Shown here one piece after another: positions 9,801 through 16,271 of a DNA stretch of 64,000 nt (its first letter is position 1; each line of letters opens with the position of its first letter). Made by a program: the position numbers and the translations under genes. This DNA comes from Mumia sp. ZJ1417 (lineage in GTDB: Bacteria > Actinomycetota > Actinomycetes > Propionibacteriales > Nocardioidaceae): positions 186,001 to 250,000 of the forward strand of contig NZ_CP059901.1 in NCBI RefSeq assembly GCF_014127285.1, in the 5' to 3' direction. Under the pieces are notes generated by a model, which was not told the DNA's origin, did not search any database, and saw nothing but the letters and a program-made list of their open reading frames with translations.

Positions 9801-10110
9801 GAAGCGGACGAAGGGTGCGGCGTACCTGCAGCGCACGATCTCTACGAGCACCCGCAAGGGCGCGACGCTGAGGACCGGATCGACGCGTGGCGGGTCGATC
9901 GCGCTGGTCGTCACGCGGTGCAAGGGCTGCGGCAGCCTCGACGTGCTCGTCGGGTCGCGGCGCGTCGCGCGGGTGAGCCTTCGCTCGACGGCGACGCGTC
10001 ACCGGCAGGTCGTCGTGCTCCCGAGGCGGGCGTTCGCGGGGCCGATCACGCTCAAGGTGGTGACGAAGCGGAAGCCGGTCCGCATCGATGGGGTGGCGGT
10101 GCTGCCGTAG
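3898..10110 (+). CDS. Giant secreted multidomain protein: beta-helix, metzincin-type protease motif, TSP3, anchor-D
   Basis: This 2070-residue protein has an N-terminal signal peptide (about 1-33, cut near PAAAAS). Residues 64-75 (CTLRAAIQEANA) are the CSLREA-type motif that opens many secreted beta-helix proteins, followed to about residue 690 by repeated GN.I.GN-style turns of a right-handed parallel beta-helix. At 1022-1032 HELGHGMGLDH fits the metzincin zinc motif HExxHxxGxxH, and SVMNY near 1046-1050 fits its Met-turn, so an extracellular zinc protease is likely. Then come a thrombospondin-type-3 calcium repeat (about 1213-1245), a DUF11-like strand domain, HAF-like repeats (about 1460-1540), a choice-of-anchor D domain (about 1667-1770), an Ig-like segment and a basic C-terminal domain. 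Substrate unknown. A decayed copy of the C-terminal domain lies at 1334-1590. Upstream GGGGGAA (about 3883-3889) is a possible ribosome site. Confidence 0.85.
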   Translation: MLRAARTAALMLATTTAVVAGTLAATTTPAAAASPYVVTSAADHTDATPGDGQCRTSAATGTVCTLRAAIQEANAGGGADTIRFAIGSGPVTISPTSELPQITEPVTIDGFTQPGAGTTPIVHLAGDTVGAGGDGLRLAGGTSSVTGLVLTHFEVGIFISGPGGNLVTGNYVGIAADGTTGRGNSYGIVIEKSPDNVIGTSAGRNVISGNAKAGITVTGAAAKDNEIAGNRIGTNAAGTAIVANLLGITVLDGALDTRIGGTTDADGNLLSGNVSHGLEVAQAAKGTVVSRNRIGTDAAGTAAVPNRMQGVVTISAAKTTLHANVISGNGETGVWAYGITGTDAHEITDNLIGTNAAGTAALGNTSDGIRLSGPTDFSTPAAYAKITGNTVSGNGRDGIRTADSGRNDISTNTIGLAKGGGTTRIANKGVGILLSRDKRSSVRHNVVSGNDGGGIFAVGGHAGEPLELLSNKVGTDGTGVWAVPNKVGGIKLTAEPSAPTAGAYGDVRSNLVSGNDGDGIVVAHGVAASTVTDNTVGANLARTGALRNQGVGIWVEKGSGHVVGTPGHGNLVVANSNGILVRGASSVSVAANTVGVLPGGGNAPNRNQGIKVDGGATQVTIGFKPADAIPAGSCTGACNTVSANAGAGIGVDGAATTGVTIRGNVIDKNTGIPIDLGASDPTANDAQDADTGPNGLVNFPVGVSASYDKVKTKTFVTGVLTTPDPKGTVVDVYKAAGPGPVSGFGAAKEWVGTATLHPTAAGAHFVLELPGDQTRNATYSATATGADGSTSEVSMVCLDTDGDGTLDDDGDAICDSWETSGIDYDGDRVVDLPLNAAPYGADPTKPDVYVDVDYMDGALHSDRPAALAMERVIKAYEFAPNGGLALHLSPGSAGRVDDAVEHSGDIKVMARGSGDDDDYWDLKDGKPGELCDGAFGTKADRSSPRCHAVLGAKRLIYRYALFTHRFDEAPKTSGVADLGGQDVLISLGSWSDDLLTRVGGTLSRCVTVEHCKSEIEAGTFMHELGHGMGLDHGGADDVQNKPNYLSVMNYTFQFLASTPTRPLDYSRWKLPTLHENSLDEAAGIAANESAATKAEITRRWSATAFSWYDAAQGKCVWRSGSPVWAIDWNQVGGAAQTGVRAGIAADGRGGTACQTIRSIALEGHNDWENIRYDLRSSGGYRTEGVSAQVAARAGAERAGQDVEDAAALSSLSDSDDDGVPNATDVCVLKADPAQKDADADGIGDACVDDITDRDVSVAVAAPTEEPSVGSPATVRVTASNSFPLAATDLEIAVRLPDGLAPVSATASHGSYDQSARTWTIPSLAKRSSATLDLAVRATRSEVDLDVEAEVVAAGEDDRDSVPDNADPLEDDLASAAVRAKLVYTLEPLRKDVVGAVRDGETLAMLHRDSAGMRRITLEHAGRTTTLPMASDDLNVQAVNAHGEVVYWVGDVSYVWRAGTSVRLPDHFVASGINDAGTVVGGSYNKAATWVDGTVTHLADLDPTHPSAGGVATAINDDGLIVGYSISRYGRENAVRWENGVIDSMGMDPGEVSLALDVADGGAVAGELMSRPLRVMNGQRTVIQEGPGRAESVNADGDFVGRTQDLRAFVHTQGQGRRLESLLAPGQDWIQLHGALDIADDGSILGVGEYRGELRHFIARPGVGARAAGLTADPGSVDVGVVRVGTSSGAQTVTLTNGTPGPVEVEAPHLEGGAAADFAVEAGTLPRTLAAGESVEVAVRFTPTAAGARTATLVVPASSGDVTVPLRGEGMVPDSAAPVVRCATPSAAWSRTDVSISCTATDSGSGLANAADATFALRTSVAVGTASANAATGTRRVCDKAGNCATAGPVRGVRVDKRAPSAKAARGAAVTLDGRSVVRLAGTDVGSGVASYDTRVRTVARSGATSGWSVPKGWQASRATTLARAVTAGTTACFSTRSRDRAGNVSGWSPAVCTSAPYDDRALKASAGWKRTKGAAYLQRTISTSTRKGATLRTGSTRGGSIALVVTRCKGCGSLDVLVGSRRVARVSLRSTATRHRQVVVLPRRAFAGPITLKVVTKRKPVRIDGVAVLP

Positions 10111-10206
10111 CGGTGCGGCTCCGTACGCGACCTGTCCCCTCGCCCTCACCCCACCGGCACCATTGCCCAAGCAGCGTGCGCATCGGCGGGAGCGTGATGA
10201 CGGCAC

Positions 10207-10911
10207 TCACTTGCTCTGCCACTCTCTCAGGAGCTCGCTCAGACGTCGGTCGCCCGCACTGACAGCTCGCGGCTCGGCCGCCTCGAGAAGGTCGGCCGCC
10301 AGCGCGGCGTCGGAGACTCCGCCAGGTGAGTCGAACGGCCAGACCCGCTCGGGCATGCGGACGACGAGGCTGGCCTCCTCGCCAGGACCGGCATCTCGGA
10401 GGGTGAGCGACTTCTTCAACGCGGGCCACTCCTCACTGGGGACGTACACCTCGTCACGCTGACTCTCGAGGGCAACCAAGTCGAAGCCGCGGCGTACGGC
10501 CTCGACCGCCCCCGCCGCATGGACCTCGGGGCGTGCCAGCAGGCGGGGTATGGCAGCCGGGTGGGCGACGACCCGGACGACTCGGCTCCGACCCCGCAGC
10601 ATGCTCCGCCAGTGATCAGCGCCGACATCCCGCAGCCGCGACATGGACGAGCGGACCTGACTGCGCGCCGAGTACGACAGCCACGGTGCCGCGCCACCCT
10701 CAAGGAGATCGAGGAGGCCCCACGCGCGCAGCGGGCCCAGCGGGCGGCCCGGCCGACGACGTTGCCCCTGCAGGCGGGCAACATCATCTGCTGACACGAG
10801 CCAGTCACGACCGGCACGACGTCCCTGCAGGTCGCCAGCGTTCAGCAGTTGGCGTACGCGGGATGGGCCGACACCGAGACGCTCGGCCGCCTCGGAGACA
10901 ACGATCTCCAC
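10207..10911 (-). CDS. Helix-turn-helix protein of AbiEi/excisionase-like style, orphan
   Basis: The N-terminus (VSEAAERLGVGPSRVRQLLNAGDL) is a MerR/excisionase-type winged helix-turn-helix, with GRRAGRDWLVSADDVARLQG as the wing and following helix. The remaining roughly 170 residues resemble the effector-side part of AbiEi-type antitoxins or related transcriptional repressors, but this is only a style match. The normal partner, a nucleotidyltransferase toxin gene just downstream, is absent: the 3' neighbour is the end of the large secreted-protein gene. Several GTG starts are in frame (10923, 10920, 10911); 10911 is chosen because AAGGTGGTGG gives a ribosome site. A hairpin element at 10929-10957 sits directly upstream and may be its operator. 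Confidence 0.55.
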   Translation of the reverse strand: MEIVVSEAAERLGVGPSRVRQLLNAGDLQGRRAGRDWLVSADDVARLQGQRRRPGRPLGPLRAWGLLDLLEGGAAPWLSYSARSQVRSSMSRLRDVGADHWRSMLRGRSRVVRVVAHPAAIPRLLARPEVHAAGAVEAVRRGFDLVALESQRDEVYVPSEEWPALKKSLTLRDAGPGEEASLVVRMPERVWPFDSPGGVSDAALAADLLEAAEPRAVSAGDRRLSELLREWQSK

Positions 10912-10928
10912 AAGAACCACCACCTTGA

Positions 10929-10957
10929 GGAAATACTAACGCTAACGCGAGGTTTCC
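10929..10957. repeat. Hairpin element, copy 1
   Basis: Arms GGAAA and TTTCC enclose TACTAACGCTAACGCGAGG. The same core, with four base differences and one extra base, recurs at 12111-12136. It sits between the start of the HTH gene at 10911 and the stretch leading to 11024. Read on the minus strand it gives TTAGCGTTAGTA, so promoter or operator use for the HTH gene is possible. Confidence 0.6.
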
Positions 10958-11023
10958 CGATAGTTGCCGCGTCTCCGCTGGTCGAGTATGCCGGTCGATG
11001 CGCTGTGCGGCCGACCACCGCAG

Positions 11024-11743
11024 TCACAGAAGGATGATGCGCTCCTGTGCCGCGTCGTACACGGACGGTTCCAAGTCGGCCAGCGTCACGAGGTCGTCGA
11101 CGCGCTCGAACTTGCCCAGTTGCCGCCGGACTTCGACGATGTGCTCGGCCTGCGCTTGCGTCAGTCCGAGCCCTCTGGCGATGACCTCCGCCGGTGCACC
11201 GTTCAGGTCGATCAACCCGCCATCGTCGTAGTGCCGGGGAAGGTCAGGTCGACCGATGCACAAATCGCGAGCCATCTGCGGGTCATTGGCTGCCATGGCC
11301 CGCGCTTCCGCCCGCTTCTGCCGTGCCGCGAGCACGCCGGCGACTGCGCGGGCGTTGGGATCGTGGGGAGGCGCGCCGTCGACTACCGGAGCTGCCGTCC
11401 GGACAGGGGAAGGTCGCGTCGTTCGGGCCCAGCGGAGCTTCGGACCGACAACTGCGACATAGCAAAGCGCTCCAACGCCTGTCCCAAAGAAGAGGACGCC
11501 GCCAACGTTGGACCAAATATTGTTGGCTCCTTCCGGCTGCGACCCGACCAAGGCGAGTCCGACGAGATAGGCGACGGTGAACCCTGTCGCCCACAACGCT
11601 GCCCTCCGCGTATTGGCCTTCGCGGCGATCACTATCGCGGGGACGAAGCCAAGGAAGCAGCAGGAGACGGTCGTCATGACCCACATCCATGCAGGAACGC
11701 GGCCGCTTGGGGTGGGGTGCTCGCCAGGTTGGTAGTGCGTCAT
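11024..11743 (-). CDS. Membrane protein with C-terminal helix-hairpin-helix domain
   Basis: A 239-residue protein starting at the ATG at 11741-11743 (MTHYQPGEH). It has three hydrophobic segments: PAWMWVMTTVSCCFLGFVPA (about 15-40), ALWATGFTVAYLVGLALVG (about 48-66) and about 80-105. A positively charged linker with AARQKRAEARAMA follows. The last 60 residues (LIDLNGAPAEVIARGLGL, then EHIVEVRRQLGKFERVDDL) are a ComEA-like double helix-hairpin-helix, a fold that usually binds DNA or serves as a protein contact. This combination of membrane anchor and cytoplasmic HhH occurs in actinobacterial proteins of unknown role. A longer upstream frame exists but has no sensible protein pattern. Confidence 0.65.
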   Translation of the reverse strand: MTHYQPGEHPTPSGRVPAWMWVMTTVSCCFLGFVPAIVIAAKANTRRAALWATGFTVAYLVGLALVGSQPEGANNIWSNVGGVLFFGTGVGALCYVAVVGPKLRWARTTRPSPVRTAAPVVDGAPPHDPNARAVAGVLAARQKRAEARAMAANDPQMARDLCIGRPDLPRHYDDGGLIDLNGAPAEVIARGLGLTQAQAEHIVEVRRQLGKFERVDDLVTLADLEPSVYDAAQERIILL

Positions 11744-11894
11744 GTCGCGAAGGCTAGACGGATCGGATGTCACGAGGAGTGAGGTTCGATTATCGAGACT
11801 GAGTCGGCGTCGGAGGCATTCACACCGAATTCGGACGCGAGGCTTCTGACGGTCGGCCGATCGGCCACTGGCCGTATCCGGGTTCCGCAGACGG

Positions 11895-12119
11895 GTGTCT
11901 GTCATCGCCAGCTGGACCCTCCAGAACGAGATGCCGATCCCGGACGACGTGATGCCGCTGCTGACGCCGGGCGAGAAGCCCGTCGCCGCGTTCAAGACCT
12001 TCCGCGACAGCGCCGTGTTCACCTCAAAGCGCCTGATCGTGCGTGACGCACAGGGAATCACGGGCAAGAAGGTGGAGAGCCATGTCCTGCGCCAACACGC
12101 CACCTTTCGGAAATACTAG
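11895..12119 (+). pseudogene. Truncated bacterial PH-domain (bPH) gene
   Basis: A GTG-started frame of 74 residues. Residues 30-60 (AAFKTFRDSAVFTSKRLIV, then RDAQGITGKKVE) match the first half of the bacterial pleckstrin-homology domain, whose conserved pattern is RDxxxFTxxRLIxxDxQGITGKK followed by a tyrosine and SIPYxxI. Here the frame departs from the family right after GKKVES and ends at a TAG within the hairpin element at 12102-12145. Roughly half of the domain is missing, and no rescuing frame was found nearby. Probably a broken gene whose breakpoint abuts the hairpin; a short functional protein cannot be excluded. Confidence 0.65.
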
Positions 12120-12145
12120 CGCTGACGCGCGGGTTTCCGAAAGGT
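12102..12145. repeat. Hairpin element, copy 2, with perfect 12-bp arms
   Basis: ACCTTTCGGAAA (12102-12113) and TTTCCGAAAGGT (12134-12145) are perfect inverted repeats around a 20-base loop. The core, GGAAATACTAGCGCTGACGC and onward, repeats the element at 10929-10957. It contains the stop codon of the truncated PH-domain gene and lies 21 bases from the stop of the Ltp-type gene, so it could also act as a terminator; it lacks a T-tract. Confidence 0.7.
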
Positions 12146-12165
12146 TTGCTGAGATCAGATCAGTC

Positions 12166-12768
12166 TCAGAGACCCACCTTGTCCGCGGCGTACTCGGCCT
12201 GGGCCTTGGTGAACTGGTCGCCGCTCGAGGACGTCAGCTGCTGGATGAGGCTCTGGCGGGAGAACCCTCCCATCTCCATGTAGCCCTCGGCCGCCTCCAC
12301 GGCCTCCTCGTTCCAGTCGGCGTCAACGTGGTTCGCGGCGAACCGGGCGTCCGCCTCGCTGAAGCCGTTCCCTGCATCTGAGGAGAGTTGCCGGATGAGC
12401 CCGGCCTTCGACATCGCGGTCGTGTCCAGGTAGTCCTCGGCCGCCTGGACGGCCTGCTTCTGGCTCGTCGTCCACGAGTCCTCGTCGGAGGCGTCCGTCG
12501 CCGGCGACGTCGGCTCTATCGACTGAGACATCTCCGGGTCCTTCGCGTTCTCCGCCTCGTCCTTCTTCTGCTCGTCGTCGCCTCCGACACCAAAAAGCAG
12601 GACGAGGATGACGATCGCGGCGAAGAGGATTGCGACCTGCCAACGCTTCTTCTTGTACCAGGGACGTTGAGCCTTCGCGTACGCCTTCGCTGCTGCGGCC
12701 TCTGCCTTCGCGTTGCGGGGGCCGCCCGGTGGTCCCGGCGGTCCTTGCGGTGGCGGTGCGTTCGACAC
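12166..12768 (-). CDS. Membrane protein with two Ltp (host cell surface-exposed lipoprotein) repeats
   Basis: A 200-residue protein. The GTG at 12766-12768 is chosen because GGGGAGGG lies 4-5 bases upstream. The N-terminus is Pro/Gly-rich (APPPQGPPGPPGGP), followed by a basic stretch and one membrane helix (WQVAILFAAIVILVLLFGVG, about 44-63). The exterior part carries two tandem copies of the roughly 45-residue Ltp repeat: AVQAAEDYLDTTAMSKAGLI and AVEAAEGYMEMGGFSRQSLI, each followed by an RQL/QQL turn and a GFSEADA or QFTKAQA segment. The Ltp family is named after a phage lipoprotein that blocks DNA entry of related phages, but most chromosomal members have unknown roles. No lipobox is present; a single transmembrane anchor takes its place. 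Confidence 0.82.
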   Translation of the reverse strand: MSNAPPPQGPPGPPGGPRNAKAEAAAAKAYAKAQRPWYKKKRWQVAILFAAIVILVLLFGVGGDDEQKKDEAENAKDPEMSQSIEPTSPATDASDEDSWTTSQKQAVQAAEDYLDTTAMSKAGLIRQLSSDAGNGFSEADARFAANHVDADWNEEAVEAAEGYMEMGGFSRQSLIQQLTSSSGDQFTKAQAEYAADKVGL

Positions 12769-13117
12769 GTACCCTCCCCGAGGTTGTCCTTCGAGCAACG
12801 TAAGCGAGATGGACAGCGACCGCGACATAACGGACCAGGCGGAGCGGTGGACGACGGCTCCCTCGTCGCTGAGAAGCTCGGAGGCCGCTGGCTCGTGGAC
12901 CTCGACGCCTCATGGCCACGGCCCGCCCAGCTCGGCCGCCCGGTCCAGCGGCGGCTCGCCGTCTCGACCGTCTCGAGGGCTTTCTGTAAGTCGAGTCGAC
13001 CGATTCAGCGTCCCGGCGTCGTCGGCGGCTGCGCCCTCGACCCCTTGACCTGCTCCTGCCCTGCCTACTACCGTCGCGCCAATTGCGAAGTTCGTTCCGC
13101 CTAGATCCTCGTCATAC

Positions 13118-13127
13118 GAAACGTTTC
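13118..13127. promoter_or_regulatory. LacI-type operator-like palindrome GAAACGTTTC
   Basis: A perfect 10-bp palindrome with a central CG, the form of LacI/GalR-family operators, 29 bases before the ATG of the muramidase gene. The rest of 12829-13117 shows no gene on either strand. No LacI-family gene lies in the window, so the link is inference. Confidence 0.4.
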
Positions 13128-13156
13128 CTCACCACCCACCGACCGGGAGAGAAACC

Positions 13157-14458
13157 ATGCGACGTAGGGATGTACTGGCAGGCATGCTCGGCGTGGCCAG
13201 CGTGCCGGTCCTCGGCGGCAGGGCCGCCGCCACAGCCGCAGCCAGCCCAGGCAACACCACCAACGGCCCCAAGGTCCGTACCGGCTTCGAAACCCTCGCT
13301 GCCGCCGGCTTCCGCGAGCTCCGCGGCCAGCGCGTCGGGATGATCTCCAACCCGACCGGCATCCTCCGCGACCTCACCCACGAGGTCGACGTCCTTGCGG
13401 CCAGCCCCGACGTCGACATCGTCGCCGTGTTCGGCCCGGAGCACGGGTTCCGTGGCGTATCTCAGGCCGGCCAGGGCCAAGAGTTCTTCATCGACGCCAA
13501 GACCGGACTGCCCGTCTACAACGCCTACAACGACGCCGCCCGGATGTCCGACCAGTTCGCGGCAGCCGGCATCGACACCGTCGTCTTCGACATCCAGGAC
13601 GTCGGCGCGCGCTTCTACACCTACATCTGGACGATGTACCTCGCGATGGAGGCGGCCGCCGAGCTCGACCTGCGGTTCGTCGTCCTCGACCGCCCCAACC
13701 CGATCACCGGCGTCCAGGCCGAGGGGCCCGTCCTTCACCCGGAGCACTCCACCTTCGTCGGGCTGAAGCCGATCAGCCAGCAGCACGGCATGACGGTCGG
13801 CGAGCTGGCGCAGCTGTTCAACGGGGAGTTCCTGCCCGCCGCGATCGGCAAGCAGGTCGATCTCACGGTCGTGCCGATGAGGAACTGGTTCCGCGACATG
13901 TGGTTCGACGAGACCGGGCTCCCTTGGGTGCTGCCGTCGCCCAACATGCCGACGGTGGACACGGCGATCGTCTACCCCGGTACGGCGCTGTTCGAAGCCA
14001 CCGCACTCTCTGAGGGCCGCGGCACGACCCGCCCGTTCGAGCTGATCGGCGCACCGAACATCGACCACCGCTGGGCGGAGGCGCTCAACGCTCGCAACCT
14101 CCCCGGCGTGCGCTTCCGCGAGGCGTACTTCACCCCGACGATCTCCAAGCAGGTCAACAAGGTCTGCGGCGGCGTGCAGGTGTATGTCGAGGACCGAGAC
14201 GCCTTCGACGCCATCACCACCGGCCTCGCGATGATCGTCACGCAGCGCCAGGAGTTCCCCGAATACCGCTGGCGCACCCAGGATGTCACCTCGTTCTGGC
14301 TCGACAAGCTCACCGGCACCGACCGCGCCCGGCTCGTCATCGACGCCGGCGGGGACGTCGACGAGATCGTCGCCGGCTGGCAGGACGATCTCGCCGAGTT
14401 CCGGAAGAAGCGCAAGAAATACCTCATCTATCACCAGATGCGAGGCCGGCGACCGTAG
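13157..14458 (+). CDS. namZ: Secreted exo-beta-N-acetylmuramidase NamZ family (DUF1343, GH171)
   Basis: A 433-residue protein. The N-terminus MRRRDVLAGMLGVAS followed by an Ala-rich run looks like a Tat-type export signal. The remainder matches DUF1343 proteins such as B. subtilis NamZ (YbbC), which remove MurNAc from the non-reducing end of peptidoglycan fragments. Family stretches are visible: GQRVGMISNPTGI (about 57-69), VFGPEHGFRG (about 91-100), VFDIQDVGARFYTYIWTM (about 151-168), FVVLDRPNPI (about 179-188) and the C-terminal GVQVYVEDRDAF region. GGGAGAG precedes the ATG. The serine hydrolase gene follows after 14 bases, as in the B. subtilis murein-recycling operon, which supports a joint role in cell-wall turnover. 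Confidence 0.88.
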   Translation: MRRRDVLAGMLGVASVPVLGGRAAATAAASPGNTTNGPKVRTGFETLAAAGFRELRGQRVGMISNPTGILRDLTHEVDVLAASPDVDIVAVFGPEHGFRGVSQAGQGQEFFIDAKTGLPVYNAYNDAARMSDQFAAAGIDTVVFDIQDVGARFYTYIWTMYLAMEAAAELDLRFVVLDRPNPITGVQAEGPVLHPEHSTFVGLKPISQQHGMTVGELAQLFNGEFLPAAIGKQVDLTVVPMRNWFRDMWFDETGLPWVLPSPNMPTVDTAIVYPGTALFEATALSEGRGTTRPFELIGAPNIDHRWAEALNARNLPGVRFREAYFTPTISKQVNKVCGGVQVYVEDRDAFDAITTGLAMIVTQRQEFPEYRWRTQDVTSFWLDKLTGTDRARLVIDAGGDVDEIVAGWQDDLAEFRKKRKKYLIYHQMRGRRP

Positions 14459-14472
14459 GACGGAGGGGACCC

Positions 14473-16251
14473 ATGCGTCGTACGAGCGGGATCGTGGCAG
14501 TGGCCGCGGCGGTCGTGGTCGGAGCGTTCGCCGCGCCGGCAGGAGCGGTCGACCCACCAGGACACCAGACCGGACCGCCGACCGTGACCGGTGAGGACGT
14601 CCGCTTCTCCCCACATCGCACCTTGCGCGCCGGGACGCCGGAGCGCGCAGGCCTGCTCCCCGAGCACATCGCGCGGATCATGCCCGACCTCGCCTCGTAC
14701 CTGCAGACCACGCCCGAGAACCCGACCTACCCCATGTACGCCGGGGCGGTCGCGCTCGTCGCCAAGGACGGCGTCGTCGTCGAGCACGGCGCGGTGGGCG
14801 ACGCGGTGCGATACGCACGCGCCGACGGCACCGAGCTGCCCGAGGACCAGCAGATCCCGATGACCGAGGACACGCTCTTCGACCTCGCGTCGGTCACGAA
14901 GCTGTTCACCGTCGTCGTCACGCTGCAGCTGGTGGATCAGGGCGTGGTCGGCCTCGACACCCCGGTGGCCGACTACCTCCCCGAGTTCGCCCAGAACGGC
15001 AAGGGCGCGGTCACGGTCAAGCACCTGCTGACGCACACCTCGGGTCTGCGGAGCTGGATCAACCTCTACTCGGCCTACCCGACGCCGGAGGCGCGCATCG
15101 CCGCTGTCTACGCCCAGACCCTCGTGACTCCTCCGGGCACGGCGTACGTCTACTCCGACCTCGGCCTGATCACCCTCGGCAAGCTCGCTGAGCGCGTCAC
15201 CGGCCAGACTCTCGATGCGCTCGTGGCCGAGCGCATCACCGACCCGCTGGGCATGACCGACACCATGTTCAACCCGCCCGCGTCGCTGCGGCCTCGCATC
15301 GCGGCGACCGAGGACATGTCGTCGATCGGCCGCGGCATGGTGCATGGCCAGGTGCACGACGAGAACGCCTGGTCGCTGGGCGGCGTCGCCGGCCACGCCG
15401 GGCTGTTCTCGACCGCCGGCGACCTCGCGGTCTTCGGCCAGATGCTGCTCAACGGCGGCCGGTACGGCAAGGAGCGCATCCTCTCCGAGGACATCGTCCG
15501 CGAGGCCATCACCGACCAGAATGTCGGCATCCCGCCCGCGATCACGTCCCGCCGGGGGCTCGGTTTCGAGCTCAACCAGCCGTACTACATGGCCTCGGTC
15601 GACTCGCCCGTGACGTTCGGCCACACCGGCTTCACCGGCACGTCGCTCGTCATGGACCCGCTGTCCGGCTCGCTCGCCGTCCTGCTCACCAACCGCGTCC
15701 ACCCCAACCGCGCGTGGGGCTCGAACAACGGCGCGCGGCAGTCGGTCGCCCGCAACCTCGGCCGAGCCCTCCCCGTACGGCCGGCGGTGGGACGTACGGC
15801 GTGGTTCGCCGGTCGGCCGAGCGCGACGACGCACACGCTCACCGCGCCGCTGTCCCGTACGGCGTCGGAGGCGGCGTGGCTGTCGTTCCGGCTCTGGTAC
15901 GACACGGAGGAGGGGTACGACGTGGGGCGGCTCGAGGCCTCCGTCGACGGCGGGACGACGTGGCAGCTGGTGCCGCTCGACCTGGCGGCGGGCGGTGCGC
16001 GGCGGTCGACCGACGGCACGTTCTCCGGGTTCGAAGGTCGCCAGTGGCTGAAGGCGGGTGCTGCCCTGCCCGCCGGTGCGACGCACGCGCGGTGGACCTA
16101 CACCGGCCTGCGCGCGACGCCGTCTCGTGGGCGGGGCGTCTACGTGGACGGTGTGCTCGCGGTGGATCGCGGCGGCGTGCTGGTCAACGGCCAGCGGCCG
16201 AGCGACGCTGCGCGCTTCGTGGCCGACGGTTGGGCGGAGTCGACGAACTGA
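14473..16251 (+). CDS. Secreted serine hydrolase, class C beta-lactamase/penicillin-binding fold
   Basis: A 592-residue exported protein with a signal peptide (about 1-24, ending AAPAGA). The three active-site motifs are present: SVTK at 140-143 (nucleophile S140, K143), YSD at 227-229 in place of the usual YxN, and HTG at 384-386. The core spans about 60-430 and resembles YbbE/AmpH-like hydrolases that act on peptidoglycan peptides or related amides. The last roughly 150 residues form an additional strand-rich domain (LSFRLWYDTEEGYDVGRLEA, then SVDGGTTW) like the extracellular domains of secreted proteases, probably for binding. It lies 14 bases after the NamZ-type gene, so co-transcription is very likely. 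Substrate is inferred only from context. Confidence 0.85.
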   Translation: MRRTSGIVAVAAAVVVGAFAAPAGAVDPPGHQTGPPTVTGEDVRFSPHRTLRAGTPERAGLLPEHIARIMPDLASYLQTTPENPTYPMYAGAVALVAKDGVVVEHGAVGDAVRYARADGTELPEDQQIPMTEDTLFDLASVTKLFTVVVTLQLVDQGVVGLDTPVADYLPEFAQNGKGAVTVKHLLTHTSGLRSWINLYSAYPTPEARIAAVYAQTLVTPPGTAYVYSDLGLITLGKLAERVTGQTLDALVAERITDPLGMTDTMFNPPASLRPRIAATEDMSSIGRGMVHGQVHDENAWSLGGVAGHAGLFSTAGDLAVFGQMLLNGGRYGKERILSEDIVREAITDQNVGIPPAITSRRGLGFELNQPYYMASVDSPVTFGHTGFTGTSLVMDPLSGSLAVLLTNRVHPNRAWGSNNGARQSVARNLGRALPVRPAVGRTAWFAGRPSATTHTLTAPLSRTASEAAWLSFRLWYDTEEGYDVGRLEASVDGGTTWQLVPLDLAAGGARRSTDGTFSGFEGRQWLKAGAALPAGATHARWTYTGLRATPSRGRGVYVDGVLAVDRGGVLVNGQRPSDAARFVADGWAESTN

Positions 16252-16271
16252 CGCGGCCCGCCCTGAGGGAC

